A stretch of 64,000 nucleotides of DNA from Tateyamaria omphalii. GTDB lineage: Bacteria; Pseudomonadota; Alphaproteobacteria; Rhodobacterales; Rhodobacteraceae. Under the pieces are notes generated by a model, which did no database searches, was not told where the DNA came from, and saw only the letters and a program-made list of their open reading frames with translations. Every line of letters starts with the position of its first letter. Positions within the stretch are counted from its first letter, which is position 1. The position numbers were made by a program, and so were the translations under genes. Shown piece after piece: positions 18,108 through 31,542 of this stretch. Location: contig NZ_JAHVHT010000007.1 in assembly GCF_019802125.1 (NCBI RefSeq), positions 1 through 64,000 on the forward strand, in the 5' to 3' direction.

Positions 18108-19523
18108 CTACCCGTTCTTGCTCAGCAGTCCGTACTTGCGCAGTTTGACATAGAGCGACTGCCGCGACAGGCCCAGCATCTCGGCCGCAGCAACCCTGTT
18201 GTTGCGGGTCAGGTTGACGGCGGTCTCGATACACATCTTCTCAACCACATCGGTGGTTTCGGCCACGATCTCCTTGAGCGATGCCGACCCGACCAGGTCC
18301 ATCACATTGCGCCCCGGCTCCGGCACACTGGCACTGCCATTGTCGGCCTTGCGCACACCCTCCAACCGGCTGACATCGCGGATGATCAGGGCGACGGCAG
18401 GGTTGTCCGCATCCTGAAGGGCGGTTGCGGACACCTCGACCGGCATACGCGCGCCAAGGTCATTCACCAGGCGGGTCGCATAAACACGCATCTGACCGCT
18501 GCGGGCCGCGTTTTCCAGCAGAACGCCCAGATCAATCTGACCGCGGGCCAGATACTCGGCCAGCGACTGGCCCACCACATCCGACAGATGCGTGGCGCCC
18601 ACCAGATCCAGAAAGGCATCATTTACTGACAGAGTCGTGCCACGCGGATCCATGAACACGATGGCATCGGTCGTCGCCCGGAACAGCGCCGACGCGTGAT
18701 TGGTGGCTCCGTCCGCAACAGGCATGGCGCCGGACCCGATCAGCCGACACATCAACACGCGCTGACCCGACGCCCGGAACAGCACGGGATACAGCCCGAT
18801 CTCCTGCCGGGTGCGCGATGTGACAACATTCACCGGTGCGCTGTCGTCAGACAGGGTCGCATTCATCAGGCTCTCGGTCAGCTCCGCAACGGACCGATCC
18901 GCAAACAGGCTGGCCAGCGCAACGCCGGTCAAGGCGTCGGGCTTCAAACCCAACATCGCAGCCGCCTGCTTGTTCACATCCTCGATCCTGCCGCTCTGAA
19001 CAGAGACGAACACGACGGCATCATCGACATGCGACATGACCACACGGTAGCGCGCATCGAATTCGCGCCGCGCCTCGTATCCCTGCTCCAGCGCGATCTG
19101 CGCCTGAACCAGCTGTTGCTGCGTCTCGGCAATCGGGCGCAGGTCACGGCCCAGCAGCAGAACGGCATTCTCCTGTCCGAACCGATGAAACGTATAGCGA
19201 ACCGGATACTGCCAGACTGCATTGTCGGAATGGTTCAGCTCCAGCGGCTTCTTGGGCAACTGCCCAACCATATAGGCATCATGCGCAACCTGGAACTTCT
19301 CGATGCTTTCTTCGGTCAGGAACTCGACAACCGGGCGTCCTTCCCAATGCTTGAGATTGCCAAAGCTGTCATCCTGCGTGTTCAGCAACACAGACAGGAT
19401 CGTACCCTCCGCCGATACCACAAGCGCGATATCCGAAGCCGCCGCGATGATGCTGCTTAGAAACTCAGGCTCAATGAGCGGAACAGAGCCGCTTGTCCAG
19501 AAACTGCTGCCGCCTGTCGTCAT
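18108..19523 (-). CDS. ppsR: PpsR/CrtJ photosynthesis repressor
   Basis: A 471-residue repressor with an N-terminal PAS-like region, a Gln-rich linker (ETQQQLVQAQIALEQGYEAR, about 133-152), two PAS domains (about 160-270 and 275-385) and a C-terminal Fis-type helix-turn-helix (NNRVAAAEMLGLSRQSLYVK). It represses bch, crt and puc genes through TGT-N12-ACA under aerobic or light conditions. Both redox-relevant cysteines of the family are present: Cys259 between PAS domains and Cys431 next to the HTH. The start overlaps the ppaA stop (ATGA). Confidence 0.96.
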   Translation of the reverse strand: MTTGGSSFWTSGSVPLIEPEFLSSIIAAASDIALVVSAEGTILSVLLNTQDDSFGNLKHWEGRPVVEFLTEESIEKFQVAHDAYMVGQLPKKPLELNHSDNAVWQYPVRYTFHRFGQENAVLLLGRDLRPIAETQQQLVQAQIALEQGYEARREFDARYRVVMSHVDDAVVFVSVQSGRIEDVNKQAAAMLGLKPDALTGVALASLFADRSVAELTESLMNATLSDDSAPVNVVTSRTRQEIGLYPVLFRASGQRVLMCRLIGSGAMPVADGATNHASALFRATTDAIVFMDPRGTTLSVNDAFLDLVGATHLSDVVGQSLAEYLARGQIDLGVLLENAARSGQMRVYATRLVNDLGARMPVEVSATALQDADNPAVALIIRDVSRLEGVRKADNGSASVPEPGRNVMDLVGSASLKEIVAETTDVVEKMCIETAVNLTRNNRVAAAEMLGLSRQSLYVKLRKYGLLSKNG

Positions 19524-20302
19524 CTAGGGCCCAACGCCTTCTGGCGCTTTGTCGTAAACCCGACAACATCCTTGGCCGTATTCGTCACCAGATCGACGCC
19601 TGTTTGTTTTTTTATACCGTCGGTGAAGCCAGAAAACGCGCCCCCCAAGGCAAGCACGGGTGTCGGATCACCATTATGTCTGATCTTTTTAACTGTTCCG
19701 CGAATGGTTTCAAGACCCACAGCCCGGGCGCAGGAAAACAGAACCATGTCCGGACGGTCGTACCCCACGCGATCAACAACCTGTTGCTGCGACTCGTTGA
19801 TACTGACGCTCACATCGCATCCCAGACGTCGAAGCTGTGCTGCAACGACACTGGCGCCCAAAAAATGCTGCTCGGATTCCGGCACGATGACCAAAGCGTT
19901 CAGAACATTGGTCATATCTGCATGGTTGCGCGACAGTGACTGTGCGGCCTCACCCAGCAGGGCTTGCAGACGGAGCGCGCCAATCGTCACGGCGGCAAAA
20001 TCCAGATCGGACGTCATCCAAAGCTCGCCCAGATGCTCCGCCGTCCTGGGTATATAGATGTCAATCAGCGCGTCATTGGTCAGCCGATACGCCCGCATCT
20101 CATCCAGTACCAGCCGCGCGTCAAAATCCACGCGCTTGATCACTGCCCGCACCAGATAGTCCAGCGCCACTTGGCGCGCGCCGGATGCGCCAACAACCTG
20201 ACGGTCGTTCAAAATCGAAATCACCTCACTGGCGAACGCCGCTTGGTCGCAAGCGCGCCCAATCGGGTGGCGGGTCGGGCCAAATGGGTCGTCCTGCGTC
20301 AT
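19520..20302 (-). CDS. ppaA: PpaA/AerR cobalamin-binding photoresponse regulator
   Basis: A 260-residue protein with a helical N-terminal domain and a B12-binding Rossmann-like domain. VIVPESEQHFLGASVVAAQL carries the His expected to ligate cobalamin, followed by RRLGCDVSVSINES and LALGGAFSGF. AerR/PpaA proteins antagonise PpsR/CrtJ in a light- and B12-dependent way. It is the first gene of the ppaA-ppsR unit, divergent from bchF, with two PpsR sites and an FNR-type box in the shared region. The protein is of normal length. Confidence 0.93.
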   Translation of the reverse strand: MTQDDPFGPTRHPIGRACDQAAFASEVISILNDRQVVGASGARQVALDYLVRAVIKRVDFDARLVLDEMRAYRLTNDALIDIYIPRTAEHLGELWMTSDLDFAAVTIGALRLQALLGEAAQSLSRNHADMTNVLNALVIVPESEQHFLGASVVAAQLRRLGCDVSVSINESQQQVVDRVGYDRPDMVLFSCARAVGLETIRGTVKKIRHNGDPTPVLALGGAFSGFTDGIKKQTGVDLVTNTAKDVVGFTTKRQKALGPR

Positions 20303-20389
20303 GGATTACCTCGATCCGTGAAAACGCACTGAACGGTTCTGGCGCGTCAGAGCCGTGGGATGTCGAAGTTTCGGCCTGAACACCAAAGA

Positions 20390-20407
20390 TGTCAACTGGA
20401 TTTGACA
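20390..20407. promoter_or_regulatory. PpsR/CrtJ site, ppaA side of the ppaA/bchF region
   Basis: TGTCAACTGGATTTGACA fits TGT-N12-ACA. It lies 88 bp upstream of the ppaA start and 142 bp from the second site at 20532, a spacing that would allow cooperative looped binding by PpsR tetramers. Confidence 0.8.
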
Positions 20408-20493
20408 GTTTTTGACCAGTCAAGGAGCGGCGATCCGCACCTGCAGGCCGAAATTCTCCGTTTTCCAAGATGCTTATTGGAAAACAGGCCCGA

Positions 20494-20507
20494 TTGATTC
20501 AAATCAA
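20494..20507. promoter_or_regulatory. FnrL box in the ppaA/bchF divergent region
   Basis: TTGATTCAAATCAA is a perfect TTGAT-N4-ATCAA palindrome, the alphaproteobacterial FnrL consensus. It is 38 bp upstream of the TTGACA candidate -35 for bchF. It suggests oxygen-responsive control of bchF or ppaA by FnrL; the direction of regulation is not deducible. Confidence 0.75.
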
Positions 20508-20531
20508 CGTCCCTCTGACTGACAGGCATAG

Positions 20532-22482
<1,951 letters not shown>

Positions 22483-22486
<4 letters not shown>

Positions 22487-24036
22487 AGCTCACCGTCTGG
22501 ACATATGAAGGCCCACCCCATGTCGGCGCCATGCGCGTCGCCACCGGCATGCGCGACCTGCACTACGTGCTGCACGCGCCGCAAGGCGACACCTATGCCG
22601 ACCTGTTGTTCACCATGATCGAACGGCGCGACCACCGCCCGCCCGTGACCTACACCACCTTCCAGGCCCGCGACCTTGGCGCCGACACCGCCAACCTGTT
22701 CAAGACGGCGGCACAAGACGCCTACGACCGGTTCAAACCCCAGGCCATTATCGTCGGTGCCTCCTGCACCGCCGAGCTGATCCAGGATGACCCCGGGGGC
22801 ATGGCCGAAACCATGGGCCTGCCGGTGCCGACCATCCCGCTCGAACTGCCCAGCTACCAGCGCAAGGAAAATTTCGGCGCGGACGAGACGTTCTTCCAGA
22901 TCGTCAAGGCGCTCGCGAAACCGATGGAGCGCACGAAACAGATCACCGCCAACCTGATCGGCCCCACCGCCCTCGGCTTCCGCCACCGCGACGACATCCA
23001 GGAAGTCACGGCGCTGCTCTCGGACATGGGGATAAGCGTCAATGTCGTGGCCCCCATGACATCCTCACCGGCAGACATCGCGCGCATGGGTGCGGCCCAT
23101 TTCAACGTCCTGATGTACCCCGAAACCGCCGAATCCGCTGCGCGCTGGATGGAACGCGAACTCGACCAACCCTACACCAAGACTGTGCCCATCGGCGTCG
23201 GCGCCACCCGCGACTTCATCGCCGAAGTCGCCGCGATCAGCGGCAATGAGGCCTACCTCGACACCTCCCGCCTCCGCCTGCCCTGGTACTCCAAATCCGT
23301 TGACAGCACGTACCTGACCGGCAAACGCGTCTTCCTCTTCGGCGACGGCACCCACGTGCTGGCCGCCGCCCGCATCGCACAGGACGAGATGGGCTTCGAA
23401 GTGGTGGGCATGGGTTGCTACAACCGCGAAATGGCCCGCCCCGTGCGGGCCAAGGCCAAGGAAATGGGCCTGACCGCCACGATCACCGACGACTACCTGG
23501 AAGTTGAACGGGTCATCGAAGCGCTGCAACCCGAAATGATCCTCGGCACCCAGATGGAGCGCCATATCGGCAAGCGCCTCGGCATTCCCTGCGCCGTCAT
23601 CTCCGCCCCCGTCCACGTGCAGGACTTCCCCGCGCGCTACTCCCCCCAGATGGGGATCGAGGGCGCCAACGTCATCTTTGACACCTGGGTCCACCCTCTG
23701 GTCATGGGGCTCGAGGAACACCTCCTGCACATGTTCCGCGAGGATTTCGAATTCCACGATGCCGCCGGTCCCTCGCACCATGGCGGCCATGCGCGCAAGC
23801 CCGAGGACGGAGGGGGGCCAGCCCCCCAGCCTGCGGCTTCCCCCCGGAGTTTATCCGGCAAGATGAATGAAGGATCAGTCATCTGGTTGGCCGACGCCGA
23901 GAAAGAGCTGAAGAAGATCCCGTTCTTCGTGCGCGGCAAGGCGCGCCGAAATACCGAGCTATTCGCCACCGAACGCGGTGTCGCCGAGATTTCAGTCGAC
24001 ACCCTCTACGAAGCCAAGGCCCACTATGCGCGATGA
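22483..24036 (+). CDS. bchB: Dark protochlorophyllide reductase subunit B
   Basis: A 517-residue DPOR subunit pairing with BchN to form the catalytic heterotetramer. Asp36 (QGDTYAD), the non-cysteine ligand of the [4Fe-4S] cluster, is present. The C-terminal domain [20 protein letters not shown] covers the substrate channel. Between [11 protein letters not shown] and that domain, residues about 443-465 ([18 protein letters not shown] and beyond) are the translation of a dispersed repeat (23809-23876) inserted in frame in the linker. The last 11 bases overlap bchH. Confidence 0.96.
23809..23876 (-). repeat. Dispersed repeat family A, copy 2, inside bchB
   Basis: Reverse complement of the element at 2361-2423: the G6/C6 hairpin, CCCCCCGGAGTTTATCCGG and CAAGATGAA..GGATC follow in the same order. 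It has a three-base insertion compared with copy 1, and its overall length keeps the bchB frame open. Confidence 0.75.
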
Positions 24037-27000
24037 CACGCATATAAACGGGCGCCTGCCAGGCTATCGCGTGGTGATCATCACGCTGGACAGCCACGCC
24101 GCTGGCCCGGCCCGGCGCGCGATGGATGCGCTGGCCGTCGACTATCCCGGCCTCGATCTGCAGATCCACGCCGCCGCGGAATGGGGTGAGACCCCGGGCA
24201 GCTTCGAGGCGGCGGAAGACGCGGTGATGAACGCCGACATCATCATTGCCAACCTTCTCTTCCTCGAAGAACACGTCTCTCGCATCCTCCCCGCCCTGCG
24301 CGCGCGCCGCGACGATTGCGACGCCATGATCGGCGTCGTGGCCGATGCCGAGGTGGTCAAGCTGACCCGCATGGGCACACTCGACATGCAGGCCCCGCCC
24401 TCGACCATGGGCAAGCTGATGAAGCGCCTGCGAGGCTCCTCCAAACCCTCGACCGAGGATGGGGCCAAGAAGATGGCGATGCTGCGCCGCCTGCCCAAGA
24501 TCCTGAAGTTCATCCCGGGCAAGGCGCAGGACCTGCGCGCCTGGTTCCTCGTCATGCAGTACTGGCTGGGCGGCTCGGACGACAATGTCCGGGCCATGAT
24601 CCAGTTCCTGCTGAACCGCTACGCCACCTCCGCCGATTGGAGCGTGCGGCCCGAAGCCGCCTTGCCCATCGACTACCCCGATGTCGGCCTCTACCACCCT
24701 GACCTCAAGGGCCGCATCACAACGGATGCTGCCGACATGCCCGGCCCACAAGGCGCGGAAATGACGGTCGGCATCGTGATGTTGCGCTCCTACGTGCTGG
24801 CCGGCGATACCGCTCACTATGACGGCGTAATCCGCGCGTTCGAAGCCCGCGGCATGCGCGTCCTGCCCGCCTTTTCCGGCGGCCTCGACGCCCGCCCTGC
24901 CATCGACGCTTACTTCAAGGATCAGGTCGATGCGCTGGTCTCCCTGACCGGCTTCAGCCTCGTCGGCGGCCCCGCCTATAACGATAACGAGGCAGCGATC
25001 AACGTGCTGGCCGACCTCGACGTGCCCTACCTCGCCGCCCACGCACTCGAATTCCAGACGCTGGGCCAGTGGGCAGGCAGCACCGGCGGCCTCGGCCCCA
25101 TTGAGACGACTATGCTCGTGGCACTGCCGGAGCTTGACGGCGCCACCTGCCCCACCGTCTTCGGCGGACGGCTTGGACCCGAAGGTTGCGACGGCTGCGC
25201 CCACACCTGCGCGGCAGGTGAACCCAAAGCCATGGTCCCCTGCCAGGAACGCATCGACAGCCTGGCCGAGAAAGCGCTGCGCCTGGGCCGTCTGCGCCGG
25301 AAAGAGAACGCCGAGAAGAAGGTCGCCATCGTCCTTTTCGGCTTCCCACCCAATGCCGGCGCCGTCGGCACAGCCGCTTATCTCTCCGTTTTCGAAAGCC
25401 TTTTCAATACGTTGAAAGCCATGCAGGCACGTGGCTACCAAGTCGACCTGCCCGACAGCGTCGACGCCCTGCGCGCCCAAGTCCTGCAAGGCAACGCCGC
25501 CCAGTACGGGCAGGAAGCCAACGTCGCCGCCCACGTGGACGCCGACACCATCGTGCGCAACACGCCCCCGCTTCACGCCATTGAAGCGGTCTGGGGCCCC
25601 GCCCCCGGGCGCATCCAGTCCGATGGGCGCGGTGTGTTTGTGCTGGGCAAGGAAATGGGGAACGTGTTTATCGGCGTCCAGCCAGCCTTCGGCTACGAAG
25701 GCGACCCGATGCGGCTGCTCTTCGAAAAAGGCTTCGCACCGACCCACGCCTTCACCACCTTCTACCTCTGGCTGCGCAACACCTATCAGGCCGACGCGGT
25801 GATCCATTTCGGCATGCACGGCGCGCTCGAATTCATGCCGGGCAAGCAAGCGGGCCTTGGCGCGCGCGATTGGCCTGACCGGCTGATCGGCGAGATGCCC
25901 AACATCTACCTCTACGCCGCCAACAACCCGTCTGAGGCGTCACTGGCCAAGCGTCGCTCGAACGCCGTGACGGTGACGCACCTGACGCCGCCCCTGGCGC
26001 AATCCGGTCTCTACAAAGGGCTGGCGGAGCTGAAAGACTCCCTCACCCGCTGGCGCGAGATGGACAACGCCGATGACGCGCGGGCCGACCTCGAAGAGCT
26101 GATCGCCGAACAAGCCGACGCCGTGGACATGTGCGGCACACCCCCCGACGCACTCTGGCTGAAGCTGCTGGAAACCGAAGACGCCCTGATCCCCGATGGC
26201 TTGCACATCGTCGGCCAACCGCTCAGCGATGCAGCGCGCGAAGAGTACCTGAACCTCATGCCCCACGCAGACGATGACACGCGGGCCCGCGTGGAAGAGT
26301 TGCTGCGCAATGAAACCGAGCTCGCCGCCCTGATGACAGCGCTCGACGCGCGCTACATCCGACCCGTCCCTGGCGGCGACCTGATCCGGTCGGCCGAAAT
26401 CCTGCCCACGGGCCGCAACATCCACGCCTTCGACCCCTTCCGCATGCCAACGGCCTTTGCCTGCCGCGACGGGATGAAACAGGCGCAACTGCTGCTCGAC
26501 ACGCACCCCACCCTGCCCCGCTCGGTGGCACTGGTCCTCTGGGGTTCGGACAACATCAAATCCGACGGCGTGCCCATCGCGCAGGCGCTCGCCCTCATGG
26601 GCTGCACCCCGCGCTTTGACAGCTTTGGCCGCCTCGCCGGGGCCGACTTGATCCCACTCTCCGACCTGGGCCGCCCACGCATCGACGTGGTGATGACACT
26701 CTCAGGCATCTTCCGCGACCTCCTGCCCCTGCAAACCCGCATGCTGGCAGAGGCCGCGCTCAAATGCGCCGAAGCGGACGAACCGCTGGACCAGAACTAC
26801 ATCCGCGCCCACGCGCTGGCCTATGCGGACGCCCAAGGCGTCGACCTCGCCACCGCCGCCCTGCGCGTGTTCTCGAACGCCGAAGGGGCCTATGGCTCGA
26901 ACGTGAACCAACTCGTAGACAGCTCTGCCTTCGGAGACGAGGATGAGCTGGCCGACGCCTACGAGACACGCAAAAGCTTTGCCTATGGCGTCGATGGCAA

Positions 27001-27583
27001 GTCCGCTGCCAACCCTGCGCTGCTGCAAAAGGCGCTGGCGGATGTCGAGGTGGCCTACCAGAACCTCGAATCCGTCGAACTCGGCGTGACCACCGTCGAC
27101 CACTACTTCGACACGCTCGGCGGCATCGCCCGCGCAGTGAAACGCGCACGGGGATCCGAAGCGTCGGTCTATATCGGCGACCAAACGCGCGGCAACGCCA
27201 AGGTGCGCACGCTCAAAGACCAGGTGGCGCTCGAAACCCGCAGCCGCGCGCTGAACCCCAAGTTCTTCGAAGGGTTGCTCAAGCACGGTGCCGAGGGCGT
27301 GCGACAGATCGAGGCGACCGTGACCAACACACTCGGCTGGTCCGCCACGACCGGGCAGGTGGACGACTGGGTCTACCAGAGGATCTCGGAAACCTTCGTG
27401 CTGGACGAAGAGATGCGCAAACGCATCGCGGACCTCAACCCAACGGCTTCGAGCCGCATGGCAAACCGCCTGCTGGAAGCATCGGACCGCGACTACTGGG
27501 CGCCGGACGCAGACACGCTGGCCGCACTCCAGGACGCGGCCGATGCGCTTGAGGACAAGCTCGAAGGGATCGCAGCCGAATGA
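24026..27583 (+). CDS. bchH: Magnesium chelatase subunit H
   Basis: A 1185-residue porphyrin-binding subunit of Mg chelatase (CobN-like). It holds protoporphyrin IX while BchI/BchD drive Mg insertion, and delivers product to BchM. Recognisable segments: [76 protein letters not shown], and the C-terminal [20 protein letters not shown]. The chosen ATG at 24026 ([20 protein letters not shown]) overlaps bchB by 11 bases. Length and motifs are normal. Confidence 0.96.
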   Translation: MRDDTHINGRLPGYRVVIITLDSHAAGPARRAMDALAVDYPGLDLQIHAAAEWGETPGSFEAAEDAVMNADIIIANLLFLEEHVSRILPALRARRDDCDAMIGVVADAEVVKLTRMGTLDMQAPPSTMGKLMKRLRGSSKPSTEDGAKKMAMLRRLPKILKFIPGKAQDLRAWFLVMQYWLGGSDDNVRAMIQFLLNRYATSADWSVRPEAALPIDYPDVGLYHPDLKGRITTDAADMPGPQGAEMTVGIVMLRSYVLAGDTAHYDGVIRAFEARGMRVLPAFSGGLDARPAIDAYFKDQVDALVSLTGFSLVGGPAYNDNEAAINVLADLDVPYLAAHALEFQTLGQWAGSTGGLGPIETTMLVALPELDGATCPTVFGGRLGPEGCDGCAHTCAAGEPKAMVPCQERIDSLAEKALRLGRLRRKENAEKKVAIVLFGFPPNAGAVGTAAYLSVFESLFNTLKAMQARGYQVDLPDSVDALRAQVLQGNAAQYGQEANVAAHVDADTIVRNTPPLHAIEAVWGPAPGRIQSDGRGVFVLGKEMGNVFIGVQPAFGYEGDPMRLLFEKGFAPTHAFTTFYLWLRNTYQADAVIHFGMHGALEFMPGKQAGLGARDWPDRLIGEMPNIYLYAANNPSEASLAKRRSNAVTVTHLTPPLAQSGLYKGLAELKDSLTRWREMDNADDARADLEELIAEQADAVDMCGTPPDALWLKLLETEDALIPDGLHIVGQPLSDAAREEYLNLMPHADDDTRARVEELLRNETELAALMTALDARYIRPVPGGDLIRSAEILPTGRNIHAFDPFRMPTAFACRDGMKQAQLLLDTHPTLPRSVALVLWGSDNIKSDGVPIAQALALMGCTPRFDSFGRLAGADLIPLSDLGRPRIDVVMTLSGIFRDLLPLQTRMLAEAALKCAEADEPLDQNYIRAHALAYADAQGVDLATAALRVFSNAEGAYGSNVNQLVDSSAFGDEDELADAYETRKSFAYGVDGKSAANPALLQKALADVEVAYQNLESVELGVTTVDHYFDTLGGIARAVKRARGSEASVYIGDQTRGNAKVRTLKDQVALETRSRALNPKFFEGLLKHGAEGVRQIEATVTNTLGWSATTGQVDDWVYQRISETFVLDEEMRKRIADLNPTASSRMANRLLEASDRDYWAPDADTLAALQDAADALEDKLEGIAAE

Positions 27584-27607
27584 TCCGTTCCGCAAACACA
27601 TACGACA

Positions 27608-28576
<969 letters not shown>

Positions 28577-28577
<1 letters not shown>

Positions 28578-29257
28578 TGGACTACGGCTCCACCCGCGCC
28601 CGCGTCGAAGACTATTTCGACCGCACGGCGACCAAGACATGGGAGCGTCTGACCTCAGACGTGCCCGTGTCGCGCATTCGGGAAACCGTGCGTGCGGGGC
28701 GGGATCGGATGCGCGACCTGATGCTGAGCCGCCTGCCGGATGACCTGCGCGGCGCGCGTATCCTTGATGCAGGTTGCGGGCCAGGCATGGCGACGATCGA
28801 ACTCGCCAAGCGCGGCGCCACCGTCGTGGCCGCCGACATCTCGCCGCAACTCATCGACATCGCCCAACTGCGCTTGCCGCATGACCTGCAAAAGCAGGTG
28901 ACCTTCCACGCGGGCGACATGCTGGACCCGAAACTGGGCACCTTTGACGCCGTGATCGCGATGGACAGCCTGATCTACTACACCGCACCCGACATCGGCG
29001 ACGCGCTGGCCAAACTCGAACCTCGCGTCGGCGGCCCCATCGTCTTCACCGTGGCCCCCCGCACCCCTGCCCTCATGGCCATGTGGTACGCGGGCAAGGC
29101 GTTCCCCCGTTCCGACCGCTCGCCGGTCATGATCCCGCACGCGCATCCCAAGCTGGCACTCGCGGCCACGGCCGCAGGCACCCGCCGCCTCCTGCGCCCG
29201 GTGGACAGGATCACCAGCGGTTTCTACATCTCCGAAGCTCTGGAGCTGCGCCCATGA
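28577..29257 (+). CDS. bchM: Magnesium protoporphyrin IX O-methyltransferase
   Basis: A 226-residue SAM-dependent methyltransferase that methylates the C13 propionate of Mg-protoporphyrin. SAM motif I is ILDAGCGPGMATIELAKRGA; VVAADISPQLIDIA and FDAVIAMDSLIYY follow. The start ATG shares its A with the bchL TGA stop; a TTG one codon earlier is possible. The stop overlaps lhaA by four bases, so it sits in the tightly coupled operon. Confidence 0.95.
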
Positions 29258-30678
29258 GCGCACTCAAGCATCTCTCGCTGAAGGCGCTGCCCTTCGCCGA
29301 TGCAGCGTCCGAAGACTTGCCCATGGGCCAGCTTCTGCGCCTGTCGCTCTTCCAGGTCTCGGTCGGCATGGCCACGGTCATGCTGCTCGGCACGCTCAAC
29401 CGCGTGATGATCGTGGAACTGTCGGTCCCGGCCATGATCGTCGCGATCATGATCGCGCTGCCGGTGCTCTCCGCCCCCTTCCGCGCGCTTCTGGGCTTCC
29501 GCTCCGACACCTACCGCTCCGCCATCGGGTGGAAGCGCATCCCCTACATCTGGTTTGGCGCGCTCTGGCAGTTCGGCGGCCTCGCCATCATGCCCTTCGC
29601 CCTGCTGGTCCTGTCGGGCGACACGGTCCACGACATCCCCTTCGCGGGCGAAGTCCTCGCCGGTCTCGCCTTCCTGATGACCGGCCTCGGCATCCACATG
29701 ACTCAGACCGCAGGCCTCGCCCTCGCCAGCGACCGGGCGACGGACGAAACACGCCCCCGCGTGGTGGCAATGCTCTACGTCATGTTCCTCGTCGGCATGG
29801 GTATTTCGGCCCTCATCATCGGCGGATTGCTCAGCAATTACAGCAGCTTGACGCTGATCCGCGTGGTCCAGGGCTCCGCCGTTGTCGGCGCCATCCTCAC
29901 CTTCATTGCGCTCTGGAAACAGGAAAGCGTCACGCCCATGAGCCGCGAAGAGCGCGAGGCGCCCCGCCCGCTCTTCCGCGACGCCTGGAACGACTACGCC
30001 CGCGGGGGCAAGGCCGGGCGGCTCCTCGCTTGTGTCTTCGTCGGCACCATGGCCTTCAACATGCAGGACGTGCTGCTGGAACCCTATGGCGGCGAAATCC
30101 TCGGCCTCTCGGTCTCGGCCACCACGATCCTCACCGCCCTTTGGGCTGCAGGGGCGCTTGCCGGGTTCATCTGGGCGGGCCGACGCCTCGCCAAGGGCTC
30201 CAATTCCTACCGCCTCGCAGGCGGCGGCATCCTCGCCGGCATCTGGGCCTTCTCGCTGGTGATCTTCGCGGCACCCATGCAGGCCAACATCCTGTTCTAC
30301 GCAGGCGCCACCCTAATCGGCTTCGGCGGCGGGCTCTTTGCCGTCTCAACCCTCACAGCCGCAATGGCCATGCCCGCCCAAGGGGTCGCCGGTCGCGGCC
30401 TCGCCCTCGGCGCCTGGGGCGCGGCCCAAGCCACGGCAGCGGGCGTCGCCATCGCCCTCGGCGGCACGCTGCGCGATTGGGTCGGCGCCATCGCCATGTC
30501 CGGCGCATGGGGCGAAGGCCTCGCCACACCCGCCACCGGATACTCCTTCGTCTACCATCTCGAGATTGGCCTCCTGTTCGTCACTCTCGCCATCCTGGGA
30601 CCGCTTGTGCGCACTTCGGGTCCCCTCACCGAACGGAAGGACGCACGGCCTCTGGGCCTCGCGGATTTCCCCACATGA
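29254..30678 (+). CDS. lhaA: LH1 assembly protein LhaA (BCD/PucC family)
   Basis: A 474-residue membrane protein with about twelve helices, related to PucC. It assists insertion or pigment loading of the LH1 core antenna. Signature parts: GTLNRVMIVELSVPAMIVAIMI, GFRSDTYRSAIGWKRIPYIW, MAFNMQDVLLEPYGGEILGL. The ATG at 29254 lies in the bchM stop. It stands between bchM and puhA, as in other purple bacteria. No feature is missing. Confidence 0.94.
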   Translation: MSALKHLSLKALPFADAASEDLPMGQLLRLSLFQVSVGMATVMLLGTLNRVMIVELSVPAMIVAIMIALPVLSAPFRALLGFRSDTYRSAIGWKRIPYIWFGALWQFGGLAIMPFALLVLSGDTVHDIPFAGEVLAGLAFLMTGLGIHMTQTAGLALASDRATDETRPRVVAMLYVMFLVGMGISALIIGGLLSNYSSLTLIRVVQGSAVVGAILTFIALWKQESVTPMSREEREAPRPLFRDAWNDYARGGKAGRLLACVFVGTMAFNMQDVLLEPYGGEILGLSVSATTILTALWAAGALAGFIWAGRRLAKGSNSYRLAGGGILAGIWAFSLVIFAAPMQANILFYAGATLIGFGGGLFAVSTLTAAMAMPAQGVAGRGLALGAWGAAQATAAGVAIALGGTLRDWVGAIAMSGAWGEGLATPATGYSFVYHLEIGLLFVTLAILGPLVRTSGPLTERKDARPLGLADFPT

Positions 30679-30703
30679 CCTTCTCCAGGAAAGGACATCT
30701 GTC

Positions 30704-31474
30704 ATGACCTCAACATTCTTTGGCGAATTCGACCTCGCGTCCCTGTCGCTCTGGTTGTTCTACTTCTTCTTCTTCGCCCTCGTGGTCTGGATCCAGCGCG
30801 AAAACATGCGCGAGGGTTACCCGCTGGAAGATGACGAGGGGAACAAATCCTCGAACCCCAGCCTGTTCCCCCTGCCCGAGGACAAGACGTTCGAACTGCC
30901 CCACGGGCGCGGGTCGGTCACCGTGCCATCGGGCCAGCCGCCCGAGCGCGAGGACATCCCGATGAAGCGCACTGGCCCCGGCAACGGCTACCCGCTGGAA
31001 CCTACGGGCGATCCCATGCTCGACGGCGTTGGCCCCGCCTCCTGGGCACCTCGCCGCGACGTCCCGGAACTGGACGGCCACGGCCACCCCAAGATCATCC
31101 CGATGTCGGCCAATGACAGCTTCCGCTTCGCCACGGGCCGCGACCCGCGCGGCCTGCCACTGATGTCCGGTGACGGCGAGGTTGTGGGCAAGGTCGTCGA
31201 CATGTGGATCGACGAGCCGGAACAGCTGGTCCGCTACCTCGAATACACGCTGGACGCCAAATGGGGCACAGGCAACCGTCTGGTGCCGCTCACGCTCGCG
31301 CGGATCAAATCCGACCGCGTGGTGGTACGCACGCTCTATGGCAAGCACTTCGCCACCGTGCCGCAGCACGCCAGCCCCACCCAGGTGACCATGCTCGAGG
31401 AAGAGAAGATCAGCGGCTACTACGGCGGCGGCATCCTCTACGCCGACAGCAAACGGCAAGAGCCGAAACTCTGA
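30704..31474 (+). CDS. puhA: Photosynthetic reaction centre H subunit
   Basis: A 256-residue subunit capping the cytoplasmic side of the reaction centre. There is one N-terminal transmembrane helix (about 12-31, LASLSLWLFYFFFFALVVWI), then RENMREGYPLEDD and a PRC-barrel cytoplasmic domain (LPLMSGDGEVVGKVVDMWID). AGGAAAGGA precedes the ATG at 30704. A 9-bp stem hairpin follows the gene, which may stabilise its message relative to the downstream assembly genes. Confidence 0.97.
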   Translation: MTSTFFGEFDLASLSLWLFYFFFFALVVWIQRENMREGYPLEDDEGNKSSNPSLFPLPEDKTFELPHGRGSVTVPSGQPPEREDIPMKRTGPGNGYPLEPTGDPMLDGVGPASWAPRRDVPELDGHGHPKIIPMSANDSFRFATGRDPRGLPLMSGDGEVVGKVVDMWIDEPEQLVRYLEYTLDAKWGTGNRLVPLTLARIKSDRVVVRTLYGKHFATVPQHASPTQVTMLEEEKISGYYGGGILYADSKRQEPKL

Positions 31475-31480
31475 TGAACC

Positions 31481-31508
31481 GCGGGGCGCGCCACGCCGTG
31501 CGCCCCGC
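31481..31508 (+). other. Intercistronic hairpin puhA-puhB
   Basis: GCGGGGCGC (31481-31489) pairs perfectly with GCGCCCCGC (31500-31508) across a 10-base loop, six bases after the puhA stop. No T-run follows, so it is not a terminator; protection of the puhA message from 3' decay is a plausible role. Confidence 0.5.
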
Positions 31509-31542
31509 ATGACCCGAAACCGAAAGAAAGGGAACGTGCGCC

